Of a stretch of 64,000 bases of DNA, positions 21,672 to 31,465 are shown piece after piece. The notes beneath the pieces are model-generated. The model was not told the origin of the DNA, searched no databases, and saw nothing but the letters and a program-made list of their open reading frames with translations. The DNA comes from Mesostigma viride (taxonomy: Eukaryota; Streptophyta; Mesostigmatophyceae; Mesostigmatales; Mesostigmataceae), in contig RPFO01000156.1 in NCBI GenBank assembly GCA_009746045.1, positions 4,421,091-4,485,090 on the forward strand. Reading direction: 5' to 3'. Each line of letters starts with the position of its first letter. The first letter of the stretch is position 1. Position numbers and translations under genes: made by a program.

Positions 21672-22187
21672 ATGGCCAGGTCTGACCTGCCTGCTGCTGA
21701 CGTTAGGCCAGTGAACACTGTGGGTGCTTCTGACCCTGCTGTCCCTGTGGGTCCTCCTGTACCAGGTCTCTTACTCAAGTTTCAGGCTAGGCTCCTCAAC
21801 GTGCCAGTTCCCTTGGCTCAGCCAGCTTGCTTGTTTATGATTGATTCTGGTGCTGGCAGTAATTATATTGCTGCATCCCTGGTGCAGGAGTTGAAGTTGC
21901 CTGTGTTTGCCCACCCCACGCCTGTCATGGTGCAATATTCTGATGGCAGGAGAAGTTGCTCACCTGGCTACGTGCAGCTCATCTTTCAAGTTTGTTCATC
22001 CCAGACTTTGAAAGTGACCGCAGACGTCATTCCACTCACGGCAGCAGATGTGATTTTGGGGATCCCCTGGTTGTCTGACACCAATCCTGCTATTTCCTGG
22101 CCTGACAGGGTGGTTCAGTTCAAGGATGGGACAGTGTGGGATGCTACCTGTGTGTTGCCAGGGGGCCGGGAGAAGAACAGCCACTGA
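21672..22187 (+). CDS. Ty3 element: aspartic protease
   Basis: A retropepsin fold with the active-site motif FMIDSGAGSNYIA and the later strand ADVILGIPWL. It follows gag in the usual order, and the frame ends shortly before the giant insertion. Confidence 0.85.
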   Translation: MARSDLPAADVRPVNTVGASDPAVPVGPPVPGLLLKFQARLLNVPVPLAQPACLFMIDSGAGSNYIAASLVQELKLPVFAHPTPVMVQYSDGRRSCSPGYVQLIFQVCSSQTLKVTADVIPLTAADVILGIPWLSDTNPAISWPDRVVQFKDGTVWDATCVLPGGREKNSH

Positions 22188-22561
22188 GTGCTGTTCCACA
22201 CAGACAGCTGTCAATGATGGCAAGGGAGGGGAAGCAGGTGCGGAAGGGGTGGATCAGGAGCCGACTTTGGAGGAGAAACGGGCTGCCCTACTGAAGCATG
22301 TGTGGTCTGCCAAGCATACTCTGTCTTATTTGGCCACCTATCCAGTGGAACACATCTTTTTCCTGCATTTGGTGCCTAATGAGCCTGAGCCTGTTAGTGG
22401 TCATTCTGTCAATGCTGTCAGTTCTACTGTCACCACTGAACAACAACAGCAGCATGATGCCTTGTTGCATGGACAAGTATGGAGCCATCTTTGAGGACAA
22501 GATGCCCCAGTATCCTCCTGAGGGACCCATCACACATGTCATCAAGTTGGTAGAGGGGGGT

Positions 22562-22640
22562 GGTCCCACGCGGAATGGGGTAGATTTTTGCAAGAAAAAA
22601 ACGCTAATTTCAATCGTCCGAAAACCGGACATTGCGCCGA
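22562..22640 (+). repeat. Left terminal inverted repeat of the giant element
   Basis: Starts GGTCCCACGCGGAATGGGGT and pairs with 44935-45016. The following 150 bp repeat short CCGAAAT/GCGCCGAAATT motifs that may be subterminal protein-binding sites. Confidence 0.9.
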
Positions 22641-23027
22641 AATTCTTGCCGAAAATTTGGCAGCCGAGCGAATTTTTCGCCGGACGGACTTTGCGCCGAA
22701 ATTTTTTGTCTGCCGTGCTTCGAACTCAACCGACTCCTGCTTTTGCGTGCACTTTGTCCGATGCCTGCAGGCCACGCACGAATTTTGCGACCGAAATATG
22801 ACGACTAGACAAGTTTAGCGACGACCTACATCGATCTATTGCCACTTTTGAAGTCCTTGGCCTGCTAGCAGCTTTTGATTATCAATGCCGGGAACAAAAT
22901 TGCCGAAATTTTTTATTGAATCAGTATATAAATGTGCACATGTCCGTAATTTTATCATTCTCAATGAATATAAATATGTGCACATAAAGTCGACATTGTC
23001 GAGTATTTGACAACTTAGGCATTGCGC

Positions 23028-23667
23028 CTAGAAAAAGGTGCCCCATCCGTCGATGTCAAAATCGCCGAAGGAGTACACTCCCTGGTACAGGTCTCCCCTG
23101 TAGTTGGGAGGCTCGCCTGTATACATTTTGGTGTTCCACTTGGCCCCGCCGTTCTCCGCAGCAGCCAGGAACTCCTGCTGGGCCTCAGCCCTCAGGCGCA
23201 TCATTGATACATTGGGAGAGCCCGGAATTTCCGTGCTCTCCACCACCACTCTCGCCTGATTGTCAGGCACGCATTGGTAAGCAGGGTTCAAATCTGAATC
23301 GGGTGGCACCAGATCGATCATGCCATTGCCGAACGCAATGACACCTGCACCCCACTGTGCAGAAGGTCCGAGCAACTCTACATCAATTCTGATGTTTGCA
23401 GCGTGCTCATTTTTGTCGACCATCACATAGGTATGCTGAGAACCGAAAATATCGCTCTGCTCCATTTGTGACAGTGTTAAATTTCGGCAAGCTTGGCTGC
23501 TTGCAATCGACAGGAAATTGGTGACCCCGACAGCCAGACGCGCAAGGGTTATCACTGCAGGTAGAACCCAAAATTTGTCGATAAGGAGTAATGGAAGGGC
23601 ACGACCACCAGTCACTACTATTCGCTTCACCGGACACCTTTTTCAGCTTCCGGTTAAAATTCAGCAA
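23028..23667 (-). CDS. Small Cys-rich protein of unknown function, giant element
   Basis: Two overlapping minus-strand frames (23667-23407 and 23630-23028) look like parts of one product. One has a Cys-rich stretch (SDNPCASGCRG ... CKQPSLPKF). The other ends with a globular domain (VELLGPSAQWGAGVIAFGNG ... GDFDIDGWG). One frame also has a hydrophobic segment (LPLLLIDKFWVLPAVITLA) that could be a membrane anchor or a chance reading. It lies near the left inverted repeat. I do not recognise the family. Confidence 0.35.
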
Positions 23668-23788
23668 GAGCAGCGGCGATTAGATACTAAATATTGCGTT
23701 ATTGGTTCGTACCGTACCCAGACAAAAATTGTACTAGTGACGCAATTGTACTAGGCGGAATGACAACTGCGCCCGGCAAATAAGTATT

Positions 23789-23999
23789 TATTGCTCCAAC
23801 CCCACAAAAAACTTGTTCCGGAGCTGTTCGAAGCGAAGAGCACTGCAAGGGATCGGACCCGAGCCAGATTTGAGTGCGGAACATGGTGGCTGGCCTACCT
23901 CACTCCGAACATCAATGTGGACCCGGGTTCGAATCCTGTCATTGCTATTCTCTTCGAACAGTTCCGGAACGATTTTTTTTGTGGGGGTGGAGCAATAAA
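23789..23999. mobile_element. Foldback/MITE-like hairpin with tRNA-like arm ends
   Basis: Inverted repeat with arms of about 75 bp, roughly 80 percent matched. The left arm reads TTGCTCCAACCCCACAAAA and GAGCTGTTCGAAGCGAAGAG. The right arm is its complement, ending TGGGGGTGGAGCAATAA. The inner end of the right arm reads GGACCCGGGTTCGAATCC, which resembles a tRNA T-arm (B box). The spacer is about 60 bp. No target duplication is certain. Confidence 0.7.
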
Positions 24000-24249
24000 T
24001 TCTCGACATTTGCAGAAACAAATGTCGAATAGATTGTGCAAAAAAATATCGAAATCCTTATCATTATTTAAATATACAGCATAAAATTATGTTGCAGTAA
24101 AAAATAACTGTTAATTGAAGGCCGCAAAAAATTATCAACTACCCTTAAACTTGACCACAGAAAGATCTCGAAAAATATATATATATGCGGGCACCTTTTT
24201 ACACCCTACTGAAGCCCCACTCTAAAGATATAATACGAGCCGAAACTAG

Positions 24250-24281
24250 GGCGTCGTCTACCCGCAGCGAGACCCCAATTT
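24250..24281. repeat. Palindrome variant after the DDE-like gene
   Basis: GGGCGTCGTCTACCC followed by GCAGCGAGACCCC is a diverged copy of the element-specific palindrome. It lies just beyond the stop codon of the minus-strand gene, in its presumed 3' untranslated region. Confidence 0.6.
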
Positions 24282-24283
24282 CT

Positions 24284-25033
24284 TGTTTAAGTCGGTGCCG
24301 GCCCCTCCGGGGCTTCATCCTTGATCACCAGCGCAGTAAGCCACTTGTCGAGCTCCTTGCTCATCCTGATGTCGGCACACATTCCGTCGCTGCGCACGCG
24401 TGCTTCTAGCCGGAGAGCCGGAGCGACGCAGAGATAGCAATTCACAAGCTCGGGCTGGCGTGACGGTGGCCAATCCTCAACGTTGAGCGTGAAATGCAGG
24501 GGGTCATGCTTATCCCGCTTCCAAATCCGAACGGGAAGAATGCCATTCCCGGCGAGGAACAGCTCCTTCTCCCGTCCGTTCCGGCCCTCGACCCACCTCT
24601 CGAAGTTCTCGTCTAACACGATCGGCCCGGCTTCGCTTACAACCTCAGCCAACCAGAACGGGTGGATGGGATCGTGATCCGTGTCCTTGTCCGATGGAAC
24701 TGCCACATAGTCGTGGAGTCTCATCTGCCGGCCCATCGCCTCCCGCTTGTCCTTCAGCTGCTCCCCCCGCGTCACCATGCGAACCGGAGGGTTGGGCTGG
24801 CTCGGTGGCAGCAAACGGACAGTTTTCATCGAGCTTCCTGCATCATTGAACTCGATGATAAACGACCACTCGCTTAGACATCCCTCAAACCGCCCAGCCA
24901 AACAGGGCGGACAGTAGCAGGAATAGCGCCTAATCATCAAAAGGCCAGGGTCGGACTTGTCCAGTCGCCACCAATGCGCCTGCTTGATGCCAGGCACCTC
25001 CTCCACCTCCGCGCGTCGGCCGGACTCGACGTC
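24284..25033 (-). CDS. DDE-like transposase gene of the giant element, exon 3
   Basis: The exon starts after acceptor GATGACAG and ends at TAA. It encodes about 245 residues, including a cysteine set CYCPPC ... GC that may bind zinc and a WWRLDKSDPGLL start. The middle (FWLAEVVSEAGPIVLDENF) looks like a beta-rich chromatin- or DNA-binding fold, but I cannot assign it. Intron 2 (25034-25438) before it contains four palindromes. Confidence 0.55.
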
Positions 25034-25103
25034 CTGTCATCAAATAGTTAGGACAAAAAGAATACCGTTCAAGTTAGCAAAATTGACCAAAAATCAATAA
25101 AAC

Positions 25104-25364
25104 AGGGTATAGCTGCAGAGAGACCCCTTACAAAAAAAAATTAACGACAAGACATACAGTCATCAAAATTCGACACAGGGTATAGCTGCAGAGAGACCCC
25201 ATTCGAATCATAATAACAACGTACGACAAGATATCAAGTGATCGAAATTCGACACAGGGTATAGCTGCAGAGAGACCCCTTCATACCGATAGAACAAGCG
25301 AAATTTCATACCTAAAAGAAAAGCAACCCATTGACAGTATATAGGGTCTCTCTGCAGAGATACC
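25104..25364. repeat. Four palindromes inside intron 2 of the DDE-like gene
   Basis: Copies start at 25104, 25178, 25257 and 25342, that is 74, 79 and 85 bp apart. Three read GGGTATAG-CTGCAG-AGAGACCC and the fourth GGGTCTCT-CTGCAG-AGATACCT. All lie in one intron. The DNA between copies is also loosely repeated (CGAAATTCGACACA). Confidence 0.95.
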
Positions 25365-25438
25365 TTTATTGGGTTTGAATTTTTGTAGAACATCGGCAGT
25401 TGACGTCTTAAAACCTGAAATAACACAAAATTCCGTAC

Positions 25439-26215
25439 CGGGGGTAAAAGGAAGAAGTGGCGAGTGACGTTCTCGGCCCGCGCGCGGGCCGACTCCCTGC
25501 TCGATGTCTTGCCGCCCTGCCAGTTCTGGTTCAAGTAGGCGACTAGCTGGTGGGTCTCAAGTATGTGCTGGTTTTCGGGAATCCTCTGCATTTCCCTCAA
25601 GACGCACTTGCACTTCGCTCCTTGACCATCCACCTCCCCCTTCCCATGCTGCTCCCCCATGTAGTGGAACTCAAAGGCCTGCAGGTCGGGATCCCCCATG
25701 AGCAGACCGTTAATCTGGTTAATCACGTACCTGGACTTAAACTGCACCGCGCAGTTGTCCGAGCACATGTACAGGTTTCGCACCTCTACCCCTACTTCTA
25801 CCCGCAGGGTTTCCAGAATCTTGCGAAGAGCGTATACGAGTGCGCGCTCGCCCCGCTTGATACTGGAATCCCCCAGGAAAAAGAAGACGCGCTTTTCCAG
25901 CTCGCCGTTGAGCCGATAACGCACGATCATGGGCATCAGGATGTGGCTGCGCTTGTGGAAGTACTGTGACTGCAGTTGGACGTAGTTGCTGTTCTCGTAG
26001 TTCTCGGCCCAGTCGCCGTGCACGAGCACGTCCCCCTCTCTCAGATTCTTCTCCCGATCCTTGATTGTATCCGCCTGCGACCAGGCCGTAAAGCAGTGCA
26101 CGGTGAACTTGTCCCACCTCTTAAGAATCTCGTCCCGCAGCTCAGCTGGGGTGGACCTCATTGGGACTTGCTCGGGCCGCTTCACCTTCTTCGCCGCCCT
26201 GCCATCGGTCTCGCC
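25439..26215 (-). CDS. DDE-like transposase gene of the giant element, exon 2 (putative catalytic core)
   Basis: Three acidic landmarks occur in RNase-H-fold order: HGDWAENYENSNYVQ (about 25990-26015), YMCSDNCAVQFKSR (about 25740-25775) and YMGEQHGKGEVDGQG (about 25630-25660). Animal and algal genomes contain a repeated protein family with the same three landmarks (D-x-x-E-N-Y, S-D-x-x-x-x-Q-(Y/F), H-G-K-G-x-x-D-G). The spacing suits a DDE/D transposase. I recall no firm superfamily name. The gene lies on the left arm of a TIR element, as a transposase should. The donor could be GTACGG at 25438 or a GT slightly downstream. Confidence 0.6.
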
Positions 26216-26289
26216 CTGTTTCGCAAAGGTCCGCAGACAGTTTCGATTTGCAATAAAATCGCATTTCGATCAGATAACTGCAACTCACA

Positions 26290-26312
26290 AAGGGTCTCGC
26301 TGCAGCTATAGG
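26290..26312. repeat. Palindrome in intron 1 of the DDE-like gene
   Basis: GGGTCTCG-CTGCAG-CTATAGGT lies inside the 156-bp intron 26216-26371. One half-site is of the CTCG type and the other of the ATAG type. Confidence 0.9.
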
Positions 26313-26371
26313 TCACAAAAACAAAAAGTCAACAACATTTTAACGGAGAAATAAAATCGAAATCTACTCAC

Positions 26372-27931
26372 CCTCACCCCTCGGGTCACAGTCTGCTCCA
26401 CCATCTCGAACTTGAACCAATTCAGAATCTCCGTGGAATTCTTGTCCCGATCACACTGCACCCAGTTATTATGGATGCCGCATGATTCCTCAGGACAGAA
26501 CCCCTCCACACACGCCATCTTCAGTATGCGGTGAACCCTCTCCGTCCTCGGCACCCCATCTTCGTCCTCCACCAGCCTCTCAGAAATGTCGAGGTCTTCC
26601 AGGTCCCGTCCCCGCCATTCATCTTCCCCCTCCCCCTCTTCCATCCCCCCGCCCATTCCGCCCCCTTCACGCAGCCCGTTATCCCTGCCGTCAGTCTCGG
26701 CGGACACCGGGCAGTGAAAGTGCTTGATCCAGTCCGTCGAGTGAATGGCTTTCCACATTCCGCAAGTACCGTCCGGCAGTCTGTACTTGGAGCATCCCGC
26801 ACACTCCGCGCCACACTTGCAGTTCTTGCCGTGGTTCGCATTGCAGTGCTTGGTCCACGCCCCCATGGCCGACTGCATGGTGACGTGCTTCTCACACGCG
26901 CACAGGTTCCTCTCCTTCCACTTGCCCTTGATGCAATCGGGCGCGTATTTGCAGAAGGTCGTGTAGCCCACGTGAATGCCCACGTCCTTATCATACTGGT
27001 CACTCCTTTTGTTCCAGTACGCGTGCTTTTCGAGAAAGTGATTGTACATGTCCTCCTTGGAGGTCATGTAATAGCGCGCTCCCTCAACGGCGACGAGCAC
27101 CCCGCGATTGCCATGACCCTCCCTGCTGTAAGTGCGCTTGACATCCTTCATCTGGGAGGAGGCGCGCGACTCATCATCGTGCATCCACGCGTCCACTATC
27201 GCGTCAATCACGCATTGCGGCAAAGGGCGCCCCTGGCGAGCCTGCGCGTGTCTGAGGTAGTCCAGCTTCTGCTGCCTTCGAATCGCGCGAATTCCGCGAA
27301 TCTTCGACGTCCCCGTCAGCTTCTCCAACTCCGCGGCCGAAAACTCCTTCTCCAAGTCGTCACCACAGTAAAGCGTGGACATCAGCACCATTCTGACGTC
27401 TCTGTCTGGGTCGCTTTTGGTCAGACCATCAAAAAAGCCGTTAATCCGAGCCACCCAGAACCTGTTCAGTTCTGCCATCCGATCCTGATTGTAAAGTTTT
27501 TTCGCCTCCTCATGATACAGCCCGTGACCTAGTTCAGCGGCCCTAGAGTTAAAGCCAGCAATCATCTGCTCGAATGCCGGCCCCCGCCCCTCGGGTTTTG
27601 TCATCGCCTGAGCCGCTTCAAACGCCTTGTCAGCGAAAAATTCCCCAATAACCCTCTTGGCTTTCTTGTATTCTCCCGGCCGCTTGACTTCCTTGGCTTC
27701 AGGCTGCGCTGGATTCTGGTTCTCATCTCCGAAAACCCTTTTTGCGCCAGTTGGCTGCTTCGTCCCGGTGTTTAACTTAATTGCACTGAATCCTGGACGA
27801 CCGGACGCAAGGGCGAAAACTCCCACCCGTTCGCGTGCTGCATGCCATGACGACCGGCATAACGAAATCCATGAAAATCGAGTATCGTTGGGAAAAGCGA
27901 CAATTACAGACAAAGTTCGAAAGTGTATCAT
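26372..27931 (-). CDS. DDE-like transposase gene of the giant element, exon 1
   Basis: Ends at a canonical donor (GTGAGT at 26371). The ATG at 27931 is the most upstream in frame, but the first 55 residues look non-coding and a later start near 27780 is possible. The central part is helical and basic. A dense Cys/His region follows (CACEKH ... HCNANHGKNCKCGAECAGC), probably a zinc-binding DNA-recognition domain. An acidic Gly/Glu-rich linker and a second Cys pair (EGFCPEESC) close the exon. This layout, zinc domain before a DDE-like core, is usual for eukaryotic transposases. Confidence 0.55.
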
Positions 27932-27945
27932 TTTTTACCACGATT

Positions 27946-28151
27946 GGGGTCTAGCTGCAGCTAGACCCTTAGAGGGGCTTTTTCCGTTAGACGAAAAGAT
28001 TACCGGATGCGGTGAACTTAGCATACCCCAACCAAGATTGGGGTCTCGCTGCAGCTAGACCCTTCATTGCGGCGTGCGATTGATAATTCACAGACATCTG
28101 ATTCATTAACTTTTTAGAAACCATAAAGAGGGTCTAGCTGCAGCGAGACCC
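27946..28151. repeat. Three palindromes upstream of the DDE-like gene
   Basis: Copies at 27946 (GGGTCTAG-CTGCAG-CTAGACCC, perfect), 28040 (GGGTCTCG-CTGCAG-CTAGACCC) and 28129 (GGGTCTAG-CTGCAG-CGAGACCC), about 90 bp apart. They lie within 220 bp upstream of the first ATG, in the presumed leader or promoter. Confidence 0.95.
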
Positions 28152-28161
28152 TTGAATTTAA

Positions 28162-29861
28162 CCCCTAAATGGTCTGGCTGCCGATTTTCCGCCTAAAACT
28201 GAGTTACAGCCGACACGTCGGCCCCTTCTCGGGGGACCAAATGCCGCGAAAACTATTGAGAATTAGGAAAAGTTTAGCTGAGAAGATCGAAAGTTTATAA
28301 TTTTCCTCACAGCATGGTACTAGGGTTTGCATACTTCTGACAAAGTTATAGAGGTGTTCTGGCCGGTCAAAGTACAAGGGGTCAGGGTACTTTTTCACGT
28401 AGAACGTGCATTCCGGAAAACGACGACCTGGCCATGGCGGCTTGCGCACACGCATGGCATTTACGTTTTCGTTCGAATTTTCTGACCAAACTCAGGAAAT
28501 TGATTTTATACGTCCTAAAGATGATACAGGCCAATTTTTGGTTCGCGGGAATGCCATTTGATAGGTGTCGGCAGCGTTCTTGCTGGAAAAAACTGCGATC
28601 AGGCCGGACGATAGAAACGTTGACAGCAATAACTTTCCGGCGTATTTTAAGGGATATATCGGTTTCTTTGTACTTTTTATGGTGATTTGTAGTCGTAAAC
28701 GTGCAAGGGGGGCCAGAAATCGTCGAATCTAGCGACCATGCTGCACAACTTTGGTGTGCCGAAATGCGCCATTTTGCGGCCACCGCCTGGGCAAAGGTAA
28801 TGCCAGCCATGCCAGGTAAAGCTGAGTTATCGTTTTCTTGTCGATGTTTGACGTTTATATATACGTTCTAGCTTGTGTAGCACATTCTTTCTTCATTATT
28901 CATGCTCTTTCTTGACCATGGCCTGGCCCCTTCCTAAAACACCATTCTTAGATGCTTCCCTCAGTCAGTTGACCTGCCATAGTGTGATGGTGATAAGTTT
29001 TAGAGGCTGTATGGGTTTGAATACCTCCATATATGTTTGTTATACATTTCCCACACACATATTGCATGAGTGTGAGGCAGTTGGCTGGTCTCTAAGGCAT
29101 CATCAAGCATGTACCCGGTGAGTAGAAGCTTCCCATTGTCAGCATGTGCCACCAGGTGTGCTGGCCATCACCTGGCAAGCTATAGCAGCTTAGGCCTAGT
29201 TTATCCTTGCTAGGGCAAGCTGAAATAGGCTTAAAATCACTAGTTTGTTGGTGGCTGCCTCCTAGAATGCATGCCTTGCGTAGGGTATCCGTACCACGTT
29301 ACCTACGTGCATGGACAAGGTGGCACCTGCACATAGGTGCCATGTAAGGGCAGTGTGATGATGCAGTTATGTTTCCCCATCATTGTGGAAGGGAAATGTA
29401 TTGTGTGGCATGGTTGGGGGACATTTTTAGTAGGTATTAGTAGGTAGTATGCCCACCCCTACCCCCTTGGTTGCTTTTTACCAACGGTACCCCTATGGGC
29501 TGTACTGGGTGTAACTGCTGGTATACCCACCCAAATGATGACCCCAATGGCTCAAACTGTTCAGCAACTAATTGTTTATCATCCCTGAAGTGGTAGGTGC
29601 CTAGCTCTTACAACATAATTCAAAATGCACATTCTACCAAAAATGAAAACGCTCGTCTTGACCCCCCTGACTTTGACGGCAGTTATACATGGCCTACCCT
29701 GCATATATGTAAGGTTGTGATATACCAACCCGAAGGGCAACTCATGGACATGCTTGGCCCCCAAGGACAGCCATTGGATATGGGTGGGTTGGATGGCATC
29801 TGGTTTGCAAAATTGTGAAGTTACAGCCGATGCATCGGCAGTATTTCTGCCCATTTAGGGG
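28162..29861. mobile_element. TTAA-type (piggyBac-like) non-autonomous element, copy A
   Basis: The 1700-bp element has TTAA on both sides (28158-28161 and 29862-29865) and inverted ends CCCCTAAATGG / CCATTTAGGGG. Subterminal palindromes GCCGACACGTCGGC and GCCGATGCATCGGC lie near the two ends. It is nearly identical to copy B at 37951-39649. Only short frames occur, and none looks like a transposase. TTAA targets with CCC-type ends point to the piggyBac group, though Kolobok also uses TTAA. Confidence 0.9.
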
Positions 29862-29865
29862 TTAA

Positions 29866-31465
29866 GCTATTGCTTGTGGTTAGAAATGGTCTAGCTGCAG
29901 AGAGACCCCAATAAGGACGAAAAGATTTCAGGTTTTCCTCACCTTCGCGGCTCATTCTCTTATTAGTTCTCCCAGGACACTCAGATACCTGCATGGCGGG
30001 AATAACAAAAATAACACAGTAGCATTGATAAAATGGTTATCAGAAAATATATATATATACTAATACATTTTGCAAAAGATTTTATAATATATTGTGAATA
30101 GCATGGATTAATTTCCACATACTTTAATAATATGGTATGTTAAAGTATATAGAACCATTATTTATGAAATCTTTTACAAGAAAAAGTGGTGTACAGTATT
30201 ATTATTTTATAGTTCGGCAATCTATAATAGTAAGACATACCGGATGGCAGGTTTATCAGCGGCCTCCAGGGCTATAGCGTCTCGCTGCAGCGTGACCGTT
30301 TGGTGCTATGACTGATTTCAGTAGATGTGCAGAAAAAAATTTATTACCATGACCACACCAGGAATCGAACCCAGAACCTCATTGTACATTTCTGCATGGT
30401 AACGATGTCAACCAAACATCCGAATGTTCCGGGGTAAATTGGCTGGAGGTCGTCTCTTTTTATACCTGCGGCCACAAGCACGGGTGACGGCATATTGGAT
30501 GTCGTCCAATCCGCTAGCTTGGTGTCCAAAAAATGGGATCGAGCCTTTGCACCAGCGCCGCGCTTCCAGTTTTCAGTTCCGTGGGGAGGAACGAGGATGC
30601 CACGTTTCCAATTTTTTCAATACCGTTCAGCCCTGTGACGCCGCGTCCGGTTTGCGAATTGCGACCGTCCCATCGCCCATCGAAAAAGAAGCGCAGCCGC
30701 AGAGAGACCCCATAGCTGAAAGAGGGTAAGCTGCCACCTGCATGACGATACCTGCATAACGATACCTGCATAACAATACCTGCATAACGATACCCCTGCA
30801 TAACGAAAGGAAATCGGTCTTCCGCATAAAGAAAAAAGGTGAGCTTTTTCCGCATCGTGGATGGTAGGCTGACAAAATTTGTTCTATCAAAAACGGCAAC
30901 AAAACAGCGCATCCAAGCCGACGACACAGTTAGCCAGCTGGGCGACGACTATGTCTTTGTTGCCATGGCAAGAAAATCTTTATGTTGCAGCAAGAGTGAT
31001 AAATCTGTCTGGCTTCCTTCTTGTCGTTGCTAGCTAAACCCTGCAGACATCTCGGTAGAGTCAGCTAAGCCGATCCTAATCCACATCTGGCATCCATCCC
31101 TTTAGTCTAGTTGCCATGGAGCGTTTCTTGGTCTCGCACATGTCGATCATGGTGGTGCTAGGCTTTCACTTGGGTCACCCTTTCCATGTTTGCTATGCCT
31201 TTGGTCTGGTTAGGTTATAGGTGTAGATGTGCACATACTGCATTTGCTGCGTTTCTAATCGGTGCTCCTGTTTGATGCTTTTTTCCCCCTTCATATCGTT
31301 TCGACGTTTGCATGCTACCTGCCGGATTATAACATCGGACGTTGCTACCTGCCTGCATAACGATAGTTTGCAAGAAATCTTCATTTTGCCGAAACACAAA
31401 AAAAGGTGATCTTTTGCCGCAACGTGGATGGTAGGCTGACTAAAATTGTTCTATCAAAACGGCGT
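29866..31465. other. Non-coding part of the giant element with palindromes, short tandem repeats and a tRNA-like stretch
   Basis: No credible gene. Palindrome copies lie at 29888-29908 and, diverged, near 30273-30298 and 30690-30712. ACCTGCATAACGAT is repeated about five times at 30733-30800. A 60-bp segment with GTGGATGGTAGGCTGAC occurs twice (about 30838 and 31405). On the minus strand, 30344-30430 has a D-arm-like and a T-arm-like stretch (GGGTTCGATTCC), but the acceptor stem does not pair. Confidence 0.6.

Noticed and set aside
29579-29854. Small conserved frames shared by the two TTAA elements
   Set aside because: The copies are too young for conservation to mean selection, and no domain is visible on either strand.
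30344-30430. Functional tRNA gene on the minus strand
   Set aside because: D-arm- and T-arm-like stretches are present, but the acceptor ends do not pair and no clear anticodon stem forms. Better described as tRNA-like.
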